A stretch of DNA of 64,000 bases from Denitrovibrio acetiphilus DSM 12809 (GTDB taxonomy: Bacteria; Chrysiogenota; Deferribacteres; Deferribacterales; Geovibrionaceae): contig NC_013943.1 of assembly GCF_000025725.1 (NCBI RefSeq), positions 3,100,001 to 3,164,000 of the forward strand, read 5' to 3'. Below the pieces are notes generated by a model that saw only the letters and a program-made list of their open reading frames with translations, searched no databases and was not told the origin of the DNA. Made by a program: the position numbers and the translations under genes. Positions 18,887 to 27,607 of the stretch are shown in pieces; positions within the stretch are counted from its first letter, which is position 1, and each line of letters starts with the position of its first letter.

Positions 18887-20098
18887 TTACGACTCTTCAG
18901 GCGGAGGTGAGATTTTCAGGTTGGCTCTGAGCTCTTTGATCTCTTCTGTAACGGTTTTCAAGACTATTTTAAGGTCATTATCATTTACGACATTTTTCTT
19001 GTTAACTGTGTTTATGAGCCTTTCAAGCTGATAGACAGTCTTTTTGCTGAGTTCGCTATACTTCTCCTGCTGAGTCTCAAGGGCGTGTTGAAAATTTTTC
19101 AGTGCAGTTGCAGAGCGTATGAGCTTGTTTTTGGAGTCTCTAGCATCCTGTCGAAGTCTGACGAGTTCGCTTACGTTGTTGTCAGAAATAAGTTTTTCAA
19201 GTGCTCTGCTCATCTTTTTATTTCTGGAAAAGACCTCATCATAGTTTTTGCTCAGATCCATATAGGCACGTTTCAGTTCGCCAATTTCGTTCATCTTGTC
19301 CACTTCGGCTTTTTGGATGTGTTTAACTTTTTCTTTATATTTTTCGATATGTTCAAGGTTTTTATAATTTTCCGATACATCGATCATAAATTCACCTATT
19401 TCGTCCATCTCGCCTGTGTGAGAGTAGATAGGGAACATGTGGTGTTCGAAATGAAGATGTTCGTCGTTAAAGTCCAGCTCAATAGTCTGCCCGCCGGTCT
19501 CTTCTCCTGAAAGTATCTCAGCCATTCGGCAGAATTCGCATGGTTCTGTGCGCCCGTGGATGGCTTCATAGCATGTCTTATTAAGTATAGAGGGGATGTC
19601 AGATATCCCGATAAGGTTTGCTAGCTCTTTGTTGACATTAATTATTTCATAATAAGGAGAAATACTGAAAAGGGGCATCACAAGGCCATCGATGAGTTTA
19701 AGCATTTTCTGTCTGGATTTCCTGAGTATCTGTACAGATTCATTTGCTTCATCAAGGTCAGCCTGAAGCTCTTTCTCAAAACTTCTCATTCTGCCGTCAA
19801 TGGATTTTGCCAGAGTGTTGAGTTTTCTGCGTTCTTTGTCGGTATTGAGCATTATGACAAATTTACTGCCGTATGCTTCTAGACGCAGAAAATAGAAATA
19901 CATGAATGTGTCGCCTTTTCTAAAAGACTGGTAAAATACTGAATCATCCAGAAGGTGTTCCTGCATGTTTGTCGGCACAGGCTTACTTTCCGGTCTGTCT
20001 GCGAGAAGCTGGTAGAATTCTCCGCTGTCCGGCAGATAAACATATACCGGGAAATTGCACTCAGCAAAAAGCGGGGCTATCTTTTCAATCATATTCAT
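18887..20098 (-). CDS. PAS-domain coiled-coil protein without an output domain
   Basis: A 403-residue soluble protein. Residues 1-130 form a domain of unknown kind ending in a coiled coil. A PAS domain follows (LIDGLVMPLFSISPYYEIINVNKELANLIGISD, then CYEAIHGRTEPCEFC with the paired cysteines often seen in PAS_4). The last 170 residues are almost entirely charged coiled coil. No kinase, cyclase, GGDEF, HD or DNA-binding domain is visible. It is the third gene after gpmI and comF. It may be a scaffold or partner for another signalling protein. Confidence 0.7.
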   Translation of the reverse strand: MNMIEKIAPLFAECNFPVYVYLPDSGEFYQLLADRPESKPVPTNMQEHLLDDSVFYQSFRKGDTFMYFYFLRLEAYGSKFVIMLNTDKERRKLNTLAKSIDGRMRSFEKELQADLDEANESVQILRKSRQKMLKLIDGLVMPLFSISPYYEIINVNKELANLIGISDIPSILNKTCYEAIHGRTEPCEFCRMAEILSGEETGGQTIELDFNDEHLHFEHHMFPIYSHTGEMDEIGEFMIDVSENYKNLEHIEKYKEKVKHIQKAEVDKMNEIGELKRAYMDLSKNYDEVFSRNKKMSRALEKLISDNNVSELVRLRQDARDSKNKLIRSATALKNFQHALETQQEKYSELSKKTVYQLERLINTVNKKNVVNDNDLKIVLKTVTEEIKELRANLKISPPPEES

Positions 20099-20126
20099 AA
20101 TAAATGCCTCGAAAGTTATTATAACC

Positions 20127-20786
20127 TTAAGTGTGTCCGCCTGTCAGTGCAAATACATCAACTTTTGATGCGCCTGAACATTTGAGTATACGGGAACACT
20201 CTTCTGTTGTTGAGCCAGTTGTAATAATGTCGTCTATCAGCAAAATACGCAGCCCGTCTACATCCCGGGCGCAACTGAACGCATTCATGACATTAACGTG
20301 TCTCTCGTTTTTCTTTAGTTTATACTGATATTCCGTTCTACGGGTTCTTGTCAATATTTTTGCATATTTTATATTTGTCAAATTCGCCATATGTTCGGCG
20401 AGTCCTTGCGCAGGGTGATTCAGTCTGCGCAGTTTTCGGGAGTAGTGGGAAGGAACATCGGAAATTATGTCATAGTCACCGATCATTTCGTTTTCCACTA
20501 GCTTTTTTAAAGTCTTTGCCCCTGTCACTCTGTAAGCGAATTTGATCTCTTTAATAAACTGCCTGATTGCCCCTTTGTATTTATAGGCAATTCGTATTCT
20601 GTCCCTGTATACGGCGCTCTTGCACATACCGCAGACTTTTGCAGGGATGTTTGAGGGGTAGCCGCAGCTTTCACATTCATGGGGGTGTTTTTCAAGTTCT
20701 TCTATACAGTCGTCGCATATGGGGAGTCCGTTTTCAGACCTGTACCCGCAGCCGATACATTTTAAGTAGAAGATCTCGCTCAGCAT
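20127..20786 (-). CDS. ComF-family phosphoribosyltransferase-like protein
   Basis: A 219-residue ComF/GntX protein: an N-terminal double zinc-ribbon (CIGCG, CDDC, CESCG, CGMC), the central YKYKGAIRQFIKEIKFAYR, and the phosphoribosyltransferase loop ILLIDDIITTGSTTEECSRIL at the C-terminus. In naturally competent bacteria ComF is needed for DNA uptake, but no other competence gene is near. It starts one base after the gpmI stop and likely shares its transcript. Confidence 0.9.
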   Translation of the reverse strand: MLSEIFYLKCIGCGYRSENGLPICDDCIEELEKHPHECESCGYPSNIPAKVCGMCKSAVYRDRIRIAYKYKGAIRQFIKEIKFAYRVTGAKTLKKLVENEMIGDYDIISDVPSHYSRKLRRLNHPAQGLAEHMANLTNIKYAKILTRTRRTEYQYKLKKNERHVNVMNAFSCARDVDGLRILLIDDIITTGSTTEECSRILKCSGASKVDVFALTGGHT

Positions 20787-20787
20787 A

Positions 20788-22308
20788 CTATTTCTTTAGC
20801 AGGCTGGTTCCTGTCATTTCCGCAGGCTGTTCTATCCCAAGCAGTTCAAGCATTGTCGGAGCTATGTCTGCCAGTTTCCCTGTCTTTTCAGTCAGTTCAC
20901 AGTTAAAATTATAAATTATGAAGGGGACAGGGTTTAGTGTGTGAGCAGTGTGAGGTTGATTATTTTCGTAGTCCCACATCTGCTCCGCATTACCATGATC
21001 TGCCGTTACAGCAAGTATTGCATTATGTTCATCTGCAAGCCTGATAACTTCACCGAGGCACTCATCAACAGCTTTACATGCACTGACAGCAGCATCAAGG
21101 ATTCCTGTGTGTCCAACCATGTCAGGATTTGCAAAGTTCATTATAGCGACGTCCACACTGCCGATCTCCTCTCTGAACCGCTCGATAACTTTGTATATGC
21201 TCATGGACGGTTTTTCGTCGTAAGTGGCGACTTCTTTAGGAGATTCAACCAGTGCACGGTGCTCACCCTCAAAAACTTTCTCCTCTCCGCCGTTAAAGAA
21301 ATATGTTACGTGGGCGTACTTTTCAGTTTCTGCAATGCGGAGCTGCTTCAGCCCATTTTTGCTGAGCACTTCGCCAAGTATATTTGTGAGAACCTGAGGC
21401 TGGAATGCCATCGGTGCTGTGAAACTGCTCTCATAAAATGTCATCGTCATGAAATCAATATCCGGAAGTGAACCACGGTCAAAGCCGTCAAAGTCAGGCA
21501 TTGTGAAAGCCTTAGTGAGCTGTCTGGCACGGTCGGCACGGAAGTTGAAAAAGAATACACCATCGCCGTCCTTAACACTGCCGTCAGCTCCTTTTATAAC
21601 TGTGGGTTTTATGAATTCATCATTTTCGCCTCTGGCATATCCGGCAGTAACAGCCTCTACAGCACTGTCTACTGAAAGCCCTATGCCGTTTCTGATTGCG
21701 TCATATGCAAGTTTTGTTCTATCCCAACGCTGGTCTCTGTCCATCGGATAATATCTGCCTGCGACAGTGGCAACCTCGCCGTAATTTATCTCTTTCATGA
21801 AGCTGACGAGCTCTTCCATATAGCCCTGTCCGCTCCTCGGCGGGGTGTCCCGTCCGTCCATAAATGCGTGTATGTAAGTGTTTTTAACACCTGAGTCTTT
21901 GGCAAAGCTGATGAGTCCCTTCAGATGTTTGATATGACTGTGAACGCCGCCGTCCGAGAGCAGACCGAAGAAGTGAACACTGCCGTCAGCATCCTTTACG
22001 CTGTCGAAGAATTTGTTTATATTTTCGTTGTTTCTTATTTCGCCGGAGTCTATTGATTTGGTTATCTTCAGAAAGTCCTGATAGACGATGCGTCCGGCTC
22101 CGATGTTTGTGTGGCCGACTTCGGAGTTTCCCATCTGTCCGGCAGGTAGCCCGACATCTTCTTCGCTGGCGTTGAGTTTAGTGTGGGGGTAGCTTGATAG
22201 CAGTTTATAGAAATTTGGCGCTCCGCTGATAGCGATAGCATTATTGTCTTTATCTTCTCTGATTCCCCACCCGTCGAGAATCAGTAATATCAGTTTCTGT
22301 CTGGACAT
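20788..22308 (-). CDS. gpmI: 2,3-bisphosphoglycerate-independent phosphoglycerate mutase
   Basis: Interconverts 3- and 2-phosphoglycerate using two Mn ions. The alkaline-phosphatase-like fold is marked by LLILDGWGIRE (metal-binding Asp12), the nucleophile Ser62 in QMGNSEVGHTNIGAGR, the substrate-binding HAFMDGRDTPP, and the C-terminal metal site ADHGNAEQM. Length 506 is normal. AGGTGAT precedes the ATG. Confidence 0.98.
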   Translation of the reverse strand: MSRQKLILLILDGWGIREDKDNNAIAISGAPNFYKLLSSYPHTKLNASEEDVGLPAGQMGNSEVGHTNIGAGRIVYQDFLKITKSIDSGEIRNNENINKFFDSVKDADGSVHFFGLLSDGGVHSHIKHLKGLISFAKDSGVKNTYIHAFMDGRDTPPRSGQGYMEELVSFMKEINYGEVATVAGRYYPMDRDQRWDRTKLAYDAIRNGIGLSVDSAVEAVTAGYARGENDEFIKPTVIKGADGSVKDGDGVFFFNFRADRARQLTKAFTMPDFDGFDRGSLPDIDFMTMTFYESSFTAPMAFQPQVLTNILGEVLSKNGLKQLRIAETEKYAHVTYFFNGGEEKVFEGEHRALVESPKEVATYDEKPSMSIYKVIERFREEIGSVDVAIMNFANPDMVGHTGILDAAVSACKAVDECLGEVIRLADEHNAILAVTADHGNAEQMWDYENNQPHTAHTLNPVPFIIYNFNCELTEKTGKLADIAPTMLELLGIEQPAEMTGTSLLKK

Positions 22309-22393
22309 ATCATCACCTGTAAATTAGTAGATGATAATATTCTAAACACTGGGTTGTGTTAAGGCAAGGGCAAAAGATTTTAAAAGCAGATAC

Positions 22394-22420
22394 AAAAAAA
22401 CCGGCGGTGGTTCCGCCGGC
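22394..22420 (-). terminator. Rho-independent terminator after dksA
   Basis: On the minus strand CCGGCGG (22413-22419) pairs with CCGCCGG (22401-22407) around a five-base loop, followed by seven T (22394-22400). It ends the transketolase-rlmB-rlmH-dksA run before gpmI. Confidence 0.9.
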
Positions 22421-22426
22421 TTTAAT

Positions 22427-22789
22427 TTACATCTTAATAAGACCTTTCTTTTCGAGCTCGGTTTTACACTCTGTGCAGTATCTGGCAAACGGAACATACT
22501 CAAGGCGCTTCTCCTCTATGTCCTCTTCGCATTCGATACATACACCGTATGAGCCTGCGTCAATGCGCTGAAGAGCCTGCTCAACAAGTCGGAGCTTCAA
22601 AGCATCTGTTTCAACACGTCCGAGCATGAGGTTTTTGTTATACAGATTATATGCTTCGTCAGCACTATCCTGCGACCCGTCACCGCCAAGTCCCATAGCA
22701 TCGTTATATCTGTCGTTCAGTTTTTGAATGAGGTCTCTCCTCATTTCGAGCAGTCTTTCCCTGTGGTAGATCATTTTTTCTTTTTCCAT
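22427..22789 (-). CDS. dksA: DksA/TraR-family transcription factor
   Basis: A 120-residue DksA-like protein: N-terminal coiled coil (KMIYHRERLLEMRRDLIQKLNDRY) and a C-terminal zinc finger of four cysteines (CIECEEDIEEKRLEYVPFARYCTEC). DksA binds RNA polymerase and works with ppGpp. I start at ATG 22789, behind an AAGGAGGGTGGT binding site; the frame is open further upstream but that part overlaps rlmH and is not conserved-looking. A second, smaller family member lies at 34608. Confidence 0.92.
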   Translation of the reverse strand: MEKEKMIYHRERLLEMRRDLIQKLNDRYNDAMGLGGDGSQDSADEAYNLYNKNLMLGRVETDALKLRLVEQALQRIDAGSYGVCIECEEDIEEKRLEYVPFARYCTECKTELEKKGLIKM

Positions 22790-22838
22790 ACCACCCTCCT
22801 TAAAGAGTGCGGACATAAGCCCGCCGCGCAGCTTAAAG

Positions 22839-23249
22839 CTACTTGTGGTAGGGGTGACCATTGATAATCGTCAGAGCCCTGTATATCTGCTCAGCCAGAA
22901 CAATCAGGCTGATTCTGTGTGCTAAGGTCATATCCGAAAGTGAAATAAATTCGCTTGCTCCGGATCTTACATCTTCTGGAAGCCCTTCAGCTTCGCCTAT
23001 GTAGAACGTGATGTCACCGTATGTCTCAACTCTTTTCCTGAGCCACTCCGCAAATTCCTCGCTGGAGAACTTCTTCCCCTTAGGGTCCATACCGACCAGA
23101 AGACCTTTTCCGAGGTCTTTTCTCTTTCTGCCCGTATCTTCTACAATCTCAACAGGCATGAATCCGGAAGACATTTTTACATATCTGTCCGCGAGGTTTT
23201 TTATCTCTGCTTCCTTCAGTCTGGAAGCCATTATTATTTTTAGCAGCAT
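22839..23249 (-). CDS. rlmH: 23S rRNA (pseudouridine1915-N3)-methyltransferase RlmH
   Basis: SPOUT-fold methyltransferase acting on helix 69 of 23S rRNA. The C-terminal knot motif FYIGEAEGLPEDV and SLSDMTLAHRISLIVLAEQIYRALTIINGHPYHK is diagnostic, with the invariant HPYHK end. Length 136 is typical for the family (about 155), slightly short at the N-terminus. The start is ATG at 23249; a TTG directly before it is an alternative. Confidence 0.93.
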   Translation of the reverse strand: MLLKIIMASRLKEAEIKNLADRYVKMSSGFMPVEIVEDTGRKRKDLGKGLLVGMDPKGKKFSSEEFAEWLRKRVETYGDITFYIGEAEGLPEDVRSGASEFISLSDMTLAHRISLIVLAEQIYRALTIINGHPYHK

Positions 23250-23320
23250 CAAGATTGCTCGTAAAATATAAAAAAGGAGTTATTCTGTCAACTCTTTTCG
23301 GTTAAAATACAGAAATTATC

Positions 23321-23998
23321 CTAATTAGCATACTCGTAAAGTATGACTGCGGCACTCTGAGATACATTCAGAGAGTCTATATCACCGTTCATAGGTATTT
23401 TGATATGAACATCTGCTGTATCGAGAAGAGCCGGTCGTATTCCTTTACCTTCGGAACCCATAATGATTATTGATTTTTCTGCAAATTCAACATCTTTGAG
23501 TTCCACTTTTCCGTTAACGTCAGCGGCATATGCAGTATACCCGTTTTCCTGAAGTTTTTTAAGTGCGGTCGCTGTGTTTACAGCTCCCACGATGTCTGTA
23601 TAAAATATAGTTCCGCTGGATGCCTTACAGACAGCGGATGTTATCGGAGCCTGCCTGTCAAGACCTACAAGGATAGTTTTGATTCCGAAGCAGTTCGCCG
23701 CACGGATGATAGCACCGTAATTCATCGGGTCGAATATCCTGTCCAGAAGGACAACAGAGCCTTTTTCAACTATTTCATCGAACGCTTTGTCAAATTTCTT
23801 AGGCAGCATATCTCTTATCTCAGCTGCAATCCCCTGTGCCTCTTTCCCGTAATAGTGTTCAAACTCTTTCGGTCCGTAGGTGCGGGTTTCGACATCATAT
23901 TTTGATGTATCGAATGTTGAGTTCACTTTGACAAAGAGTAGCTTTACTATCCCCAGTTTCAGTGCTTCTTCAACAGTGTTTCTTCCGTGTATAATCAT
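23321..23998 (-). CDS. rlmB: TrmH/RlmB-family RNA 2'-O-methyltransferase
   Basis: SpoU-type methyltransferase of 225 residues, with IHGRNTVEEAL at the start, the knot motifs DRIFDPMNYGAIIRAANCFG and IIMGSEGKGIRPALLDTADVHIKIPM, and SLNVSQSAAVILYE at the end. The RlmB type modifies G2251 of 23S rRNA; exact target here is inferred. Its ATG overlaps the transketolase stop (ATGA), so translation is likely coupled. Confidence 0.92.
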   Translation of the reverse strand: MIIHGRNTVEEALKLGIVKLLFVKVNSTFDTSKYDVETRTYGPKEFEHYYGKEAQGIAAEIRDMLPKKFDKAFDEIVEKGSVVLLDRIFDPMNYGAIIRAANCFGIKTILVGLDRQAPITSAVCKASSGTIFYTDIVGAVNTATALKKLQENGYTAYAADVNGKVELKDVEFAEKSIIIMGSEGKGIRPALLDTADVHIKIPMNGDIDSLNVSQSAAVILYEYAN

Positions 23999-25899
23999 TT
24001 AAGTTCGCTCTTTATCTCTTCTGCCACAGTTGCCGGATCTAGTCCTATCAGCTTAAGTATGTCGTCCGGTTTGCCGGAGTATGCGTATCCTCTCGCACCA
24101 AACCTCACAAGCCTTGTACCTGTGCCTTCGTCTGCAAATTTATTAGCAAGTGTGGCCGCCAGCCCTGTAAATTCATTATGATCTTCATAAACAAATACCG
24201 GCATGTTTTCATATTTTTCGAAAGCTTCCATGTCCGGGTGAAGGGGAGCTGAACAGTTAAGCACAGCCGCTTTGATTCCGTCTTTGGCGAGAATATCTGC
24301 AACCTGAAGAGCTCTTCCGGTCATTGCACCATATGTGGCTATGGCAAAATCACCTTCACGGAGAACGTCAACCTTGCCGTATTCAAATGTATAGTCTTTG
24401 CCGAATGCTGGTTTTGAACCTGACTCGTCAGCAATTGTATTTATCTTTGATCTGCCCATGGCAACCAGAAAGTTACCGGGGTTTTCAGCAGCGTAGCATA
24501 CAGCCTTATATGTCTGGTTCGGGTCAGCAGGAACAATGACTCTGTAGCCGAAGATGTTTCTCATTGCGCCTACATAGTCGAGACACTGATGTGTTTTCCC
24601 GTCTTCGCCAACGTCGATTCCGACATGGGTTGTGACAGTTTTTATGCCTGCACCGTTGAGGTCGTTGAGCCTCTGCTGATTATAAACTTCGTCAACACCG
24701 AAAACACCGAAATCAGCGAAGAAAGAAACAACGCCGTTGCAGCTTGCGGAGCCTGCGGTGGTTGCAGTATGGTGCTCCTGAATACCGGACTGGATAAAGT
24801 TTACAGGGAAGTCTTTTTCGACTTTATCTGTTTTAACAGATCCTGCAAGGTCGCAGTCGAAAACAGCAAATGGTGTCATGCCGTCTTCCTGAGAGTTTTT
24901 CACCAACTCATATATTGCATCGCCGAAAGCGGAACGGCAGTCAGTTTTGACATCGAGTCCGTATTCCTTGTTGGCATATTTAACTTTTACTTCCGGTGCG
25001 GAGATTTCGTGGTGAGAAGGGTCGTAAACGAAGTCAGCTCTGATCTTTTTATATTTATCTAAGTCGTTTTCAATACCGAGTTCTTTAAGAGCGTCGGCAA
25101 GCTGGTCTTCTGTCAGAGGTTTGCCGTGGTATCCGTGGATGTTCTCCATAAAGGAAACGCCTTTCCCCATGACAGTTTCAGCGAGAATAAGTACAGGCTG
25201 ATCAACTGTGTGGGCATATGCAATAGCGCCGTACAGTTTTTCGAAGTCGTGCCCGTCAACACAGATGACGTGCCAGCCGGCTGCTGCGTAGTCATCTTTA
25301 ATGTTCTGATACATGACTTCTTCTATGTTTCCGCTTATCTGGAGTTTGTTATAATCTATGAAAGCCGTAATATTTGTAAGGTCGTGTTGAACAGCAAATC
25401 TTCTTGCTTCAGATATCTGACCTTTCTGAGATTCGCCGTCACCCATAAAGCAGTAAACGTTGAAGTCCTCATCTCTGATCTTGCCTGCTATTGCAGCGCC
25501 ACATGCAGCAGAAAGCCCCTGTCCGAGGTTCCCTGTTGTCCACTCGACACCTTTTACCATCCTTTCAATGTGTCCTTCATAGATGCTTCCCGCAAGACGG
25601 AACTCGCCGATAGCCTGATCAATATCAAAAAACCCGTTTCTGCCAAGTGCAGAGTATACACATGGGGATACATGCCCGTTTGAGACAAAAACACGGTCTC
25701 TCGTGGTACTTTCCCAGTTTTCAGGGCTGATATTTGCGAATTTATATACTGTGAGTAGCATATCTATAGTGGACATGGAGCCGCCGGGGTGTCCGCTTGC
25801 TGCAAGAGATGTGCATTTGAGTATATCCCCTCTGCAAGTTGCTGCGAGCTTTTCCAGCTCTTGTTTGTCTGCCTGTGTGAATTTCCCGTCGAAAGTCAT
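23995..25899 (-). CDS. tkt: Transketolase
   Basis: Thiamine-diphosphate enzyme moving two-carbon ketol groups in the pentose phosphate pathway. The 634 residues hold the N-terminal TPP domain (SGHPGGSMSTIDML, cofactor motif MGDGESQKG...IDYNKL), the central pyrimidine-binding domain (FIQSGIQEHHTATTAGSAS) and the C-terminal domain. I place the start at ATG 25899, behind GAGGTAATCAG; the upstream 25 codons in frame do not look like transketolase. A consensus promoter and a structured 148-nt leader precede it. First gene of a four-gene run to dksA. Confidence 0.95.
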   Translation of the reverse strand: MTFDGKFTQADKQELEKLAATCRGDILKCTSLAASGHPGGSMSTIDMLLTVYKFANISPENWESTTRDRVFVSNGHVSPCVYSALGRNGFFDIDQAIGEFRLAGSIYEGHIERMVKGVEWTTGNLGQGLSAACGAAIAGKIRDEDFNVYCFMGDGESQKGQISEARRFAVQHDLTNITAFIDYNKLQISGNIEEVMYQNIKDDYAAAGWHVICVDGHDFEKLYGAIAYAHTVDQPVLILAETVMGKGVSFMENIHGYHGKPLTEDQLADALKELGIENDLDKYKKIRADFVYDPSHHEISAPEVKVKYANKEYGLDVKTDCRSAFGDAIYELVKNSQEDGMTPFAVFDCDLAGSVKTDKVEKDFPVNFIQSGIQEHHTATTAGSASCNGVVSFFADFGVFGVDEVYNQQRLNDLNGAGIKTVTTHVGIDVGEDGKTHQCLDYVGAMRNIFGYRVIVPADPNQTYKAVCYAAENPGNFLVAMGRSKINTIADESGSKPAFGKDYTFEYGKVDVLREGDFAIATYGAMTGRALQVADILAKDGIKAAVLNCSAPLHPDMEAFEKYENMPVFVYEDHNEFTGLAATLANKFADEGTGTRLVRFGARGYAYSGKPDDILKLIGLDPATVAEEIKSELK

Positions 25900-26047
25900 C
25901 TGATTACCTCTATATAGTTGTAAAACTTGATTTAATACGATTGCGCACCATAAAATAGTAAAGCGACCCCGCACTGTCAGAATGCTCTGTCAGGTTAAAG
26001 CCGGCTTCTTTCTCCCGACTATTATTATGACTCGGGGATTAAACGCT
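25900..26047 (-). promoter_or_regulatory. Structured 5' leader of transketolase (candidate cis-regulatory RNA)
   Basis: From the predicted transcription start (26047) to the ATG there are 148 nt without a gene. A closing helix can form between the first bases AGCG (26044-26047) plus CCCCG (26033-26037) and the distal CGGGG (25967-25971) plus CGCT (25962-25965). The same CCCCGA can instead pair locally with TCGGGA (26013-26018). The middle has the palindrome AAGCCGGCTT and two CTGACAG repeats. I do not recognise a known riboswitch class. Confidence 0.4.
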
Positions 26048-26053
26048 AGCAGG

Positions 26054-26082
26054 GTTATATAATGGATAGGGGAGGGTGTCAA
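26054..26082 (-). promoter_or_regulatory. Sigma-70 promoter for transketolase
   Basis: Minus strand: TTGACA (26077-26082), exactly 17 bases, TATAAC (26054-26059), eleven of twelve consensus bases. It is the strongest promoter on this strand in the window and drives the transketolase-rlmB-rlmH-dksA run. Confidence 0.75.
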
Positions 26083-26241
26083 TTCATTATGACCTTCTGT
26101 CTGGGTCTTTATTCAAGTTTATGCAGGGCGGAGCAGGAATATCTGTAAGAAATACATCACCGTAGGTGAAAGTAGCTTCAGAAGGGTACGATTAAAAGCA
26201 CACCGGGATTATTTTCACAATTTTAACATGATAATCTTACG

Positions 26242-26286
26242 AATCATACTCTATAGTATGGTTGTCCGGTATCGGGTAGTATGATT
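26242..26286. promoter_or_regulatory. Operator-like repeats upstream of the TetR gene
   Basis: CATACT (26245-26250) and AGTATG (26255-26260) make a perfect 6-bp inverted repeat with a 4-base spacer. A third half-site, AGTATGATT (26278-26286), is the exact complement of AATCATACT (26242-26250). Such sites next to a tetR gene usually serve autoregulation. The block ends 20 bases before the start codon, so a bound repressor would cover the tetR promoter or leader. Confidence 0.55.
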
Positions 26287-26306
26287 GTCTGGAGGTAAAT
26301 TTCGAC

Positions 26307-26891
26307 ATGAGCCGAGCAATTGAAAAATACGTAAGAAAACAGAACAAGATACTCGAAGCAGCAAGGACTCTTTTTCTGAGGGGCGGGTACCGACAGACGA
26401 GTATGGACAGTGTGGCAGAGGAGGCAGAGGTTACAAAGCAGACTGTATACAGATATTTCCCATCTAAAAAAGACCTCTTTGACGAAGTTCTGCGTTTTAA
26501 TGCCCCAAAGAATGATGAGTACATTTTTGGTGACGGGGACGTGATAAGTGAACTGATGGAGTTTTCCGGCGAGCTGCTCCGCCTGCTTCTGACAGAGGAG
26601 AGGCTGGGTCTTTACAGGCTGGTAATAGCGGAAAGCGTTTCGGACTCAAAGCTTGGTGAGGCTCTGAACGATCTCTCTCAGAGCAGAAGACGGGAGCGCC
26701 TCTCTGATTATATCTCTTCTAAGCTTTTTGCCGACAACGCTGAAAAGGATGCCGAGCTCCTCATCTCGATGCTGCTTAGCCTGCGCAACAAGGTTCTGAC
26801 AGGAGGTTCTGCAATGCCTGATGAGGTGGAGATCGCAGAGCACTGTTTCTATGTTGTTTCACTGTTCATAAACGGCAGACGGGCTGTCTGA
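26307..26891 (+). CDS. TetR/AcrR-family transcriptional regulator
   Basis: A 194-residue regulator. Residues 12-58 form the TetR helix-turn-helix (KILEAARTLFLRGGYRQTSMDSVAEEAEVTKQTVYRYFPSKKDLF-type segment), followed by a helical ligand and dimerisation domain with RLGLYRLVIAESVSDSKLG, as in the AcrR-like C-terminal family. GGAGGT lies twelve bases upstream. It is divergent from transketolase, with inverted repeats in between. The ligand and targets are unknown; the likeliest target is its own promoter. Confidence 0.92.
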   Translation: MSRAIEKYVRKQNKILEAARTLFLRGGYRQTSMDSVAEEAEVTKQTVYRYFPSKKDLFDEVLRFNAPKNDEYIFGDGDVISELMEFSGELLRLLLTEERLGLYRLVIAESVSDSKLGEALNDLSQSRRRERLSDYISSKLFADNAEKDAELLISMLLSLRNKVLTGGSAMPDEVEIAEHCFYVVSLFINGRRAV

Positions 26892-26941
26892 GTATATCAA
26901 TATCATTTGACCGTAAAGGTTTATCGGGGTATTTATAGTAT

Positions 26942-27607
26942 ATGAATATTATCAACAAATTTTTGGTGAGTACCTATGAGCGTGTTGCTTTCCAAAGCTA
27001 CACATTGTCAAAATTTGCCAAAGCAGACAAATATTTCCGTAAAATTATAGCCATAGAGCCAGACAGAGTGGGAACATGTTATAACCTTGGCATGGTTAAC
27101 CTCGCGCTGGGGAATTACGCTGAAGCTGAAAAATATGTCGGCAGGGAGCGTGCCCGCATAGGTGACACATACGAGATATGCCGTGCTATGGCGGACATTT
27201 ACTGGCACATGAAAAACAGAGAGAGCGCTTACCGTTTTTTTAAACTTTCAAAAGAAACAGCTATGTCTGACAAAGATAAAAACCTTATGACGAAAAAGAT
27301 GGGGATATGTGCCAGCGATAAAAGTTTTACTGATGCACTCGCCGCAGCGAAAATGTTCGAAGAAGCCGACAGGCTTATGTCGGAGAAGAAGTACGATCAA
27401 GCGGAAGAGCTTTATCTGGAGGGGCTTGAGAAAGACCCTTCAAACTTTCTGGCGATGAACAATCTCGGTGTGATAGCTATGAACATCAGAATGAACTATG
27501 ATAATGCTGAGAACTTCTTTCGCATGGGTGATGCTATATGTCACCTGAAAATGATAGAGGAAAACCTTGTAAGGCTTATGAAGCTGAGGAGTAAGACAGG
27601 AAGATGA
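26942..27607 (+). CDS. Tetratricopeptide-repeat protein
   Basis: A 221-residue helical protein with TPR-like units: AKADKYFRKIIAIEPDRVGTCYNLGMVNLALGNYAEAEKYV-like pairs near residues 25-65 and again near 135-185 (KYDQAEELYLEGLEKDPSNFLAMNNLGVIA). No signal peptide is seen, so it is probably cytoplasmic. Its stop overlaps the ATG of the glycerate kinase gene (ATGA). A specific partner cannot be named. Confidence 0.8.
   Translation: MNIINKFLVSTYERVAFQSYTLSKFAKADKYFRKIIAIEPDRVGTCYNLGMVNLALGNYAEAEKYVGRERARIGDTYEICRAMADIYWHMKNRESAYRFFKLSKETAMSDKDKNLMTKKMGICASDKSFTDALAAAKMFEEADRLMSEKKYDQAEELYLEGLEKDPSNFLAMNNLGVIAMNIRMNYDNAENFFRMGDAICHLKMIEENLVRLMKLRSKTGR

Noticed and set aside
22790-22861. N-terminal extension of DksA
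   Set aside because: It overlaps the end of rlmH and lies upstream of a strong AAGGAGGG binding site for ATG 22789.
25900-25974. N-terminal extension of transketolase
   Set aside because: The 25 extra residues do not resemble the family, and a good ribosome binding site stands before ATG 25899.
25920-26047. Cobalamin riboswitch in the transketolase leader
   Set aside because: A GCCCCGCA-like stretch suggested it, but on the transcribed strand the B12 box and core are not present.
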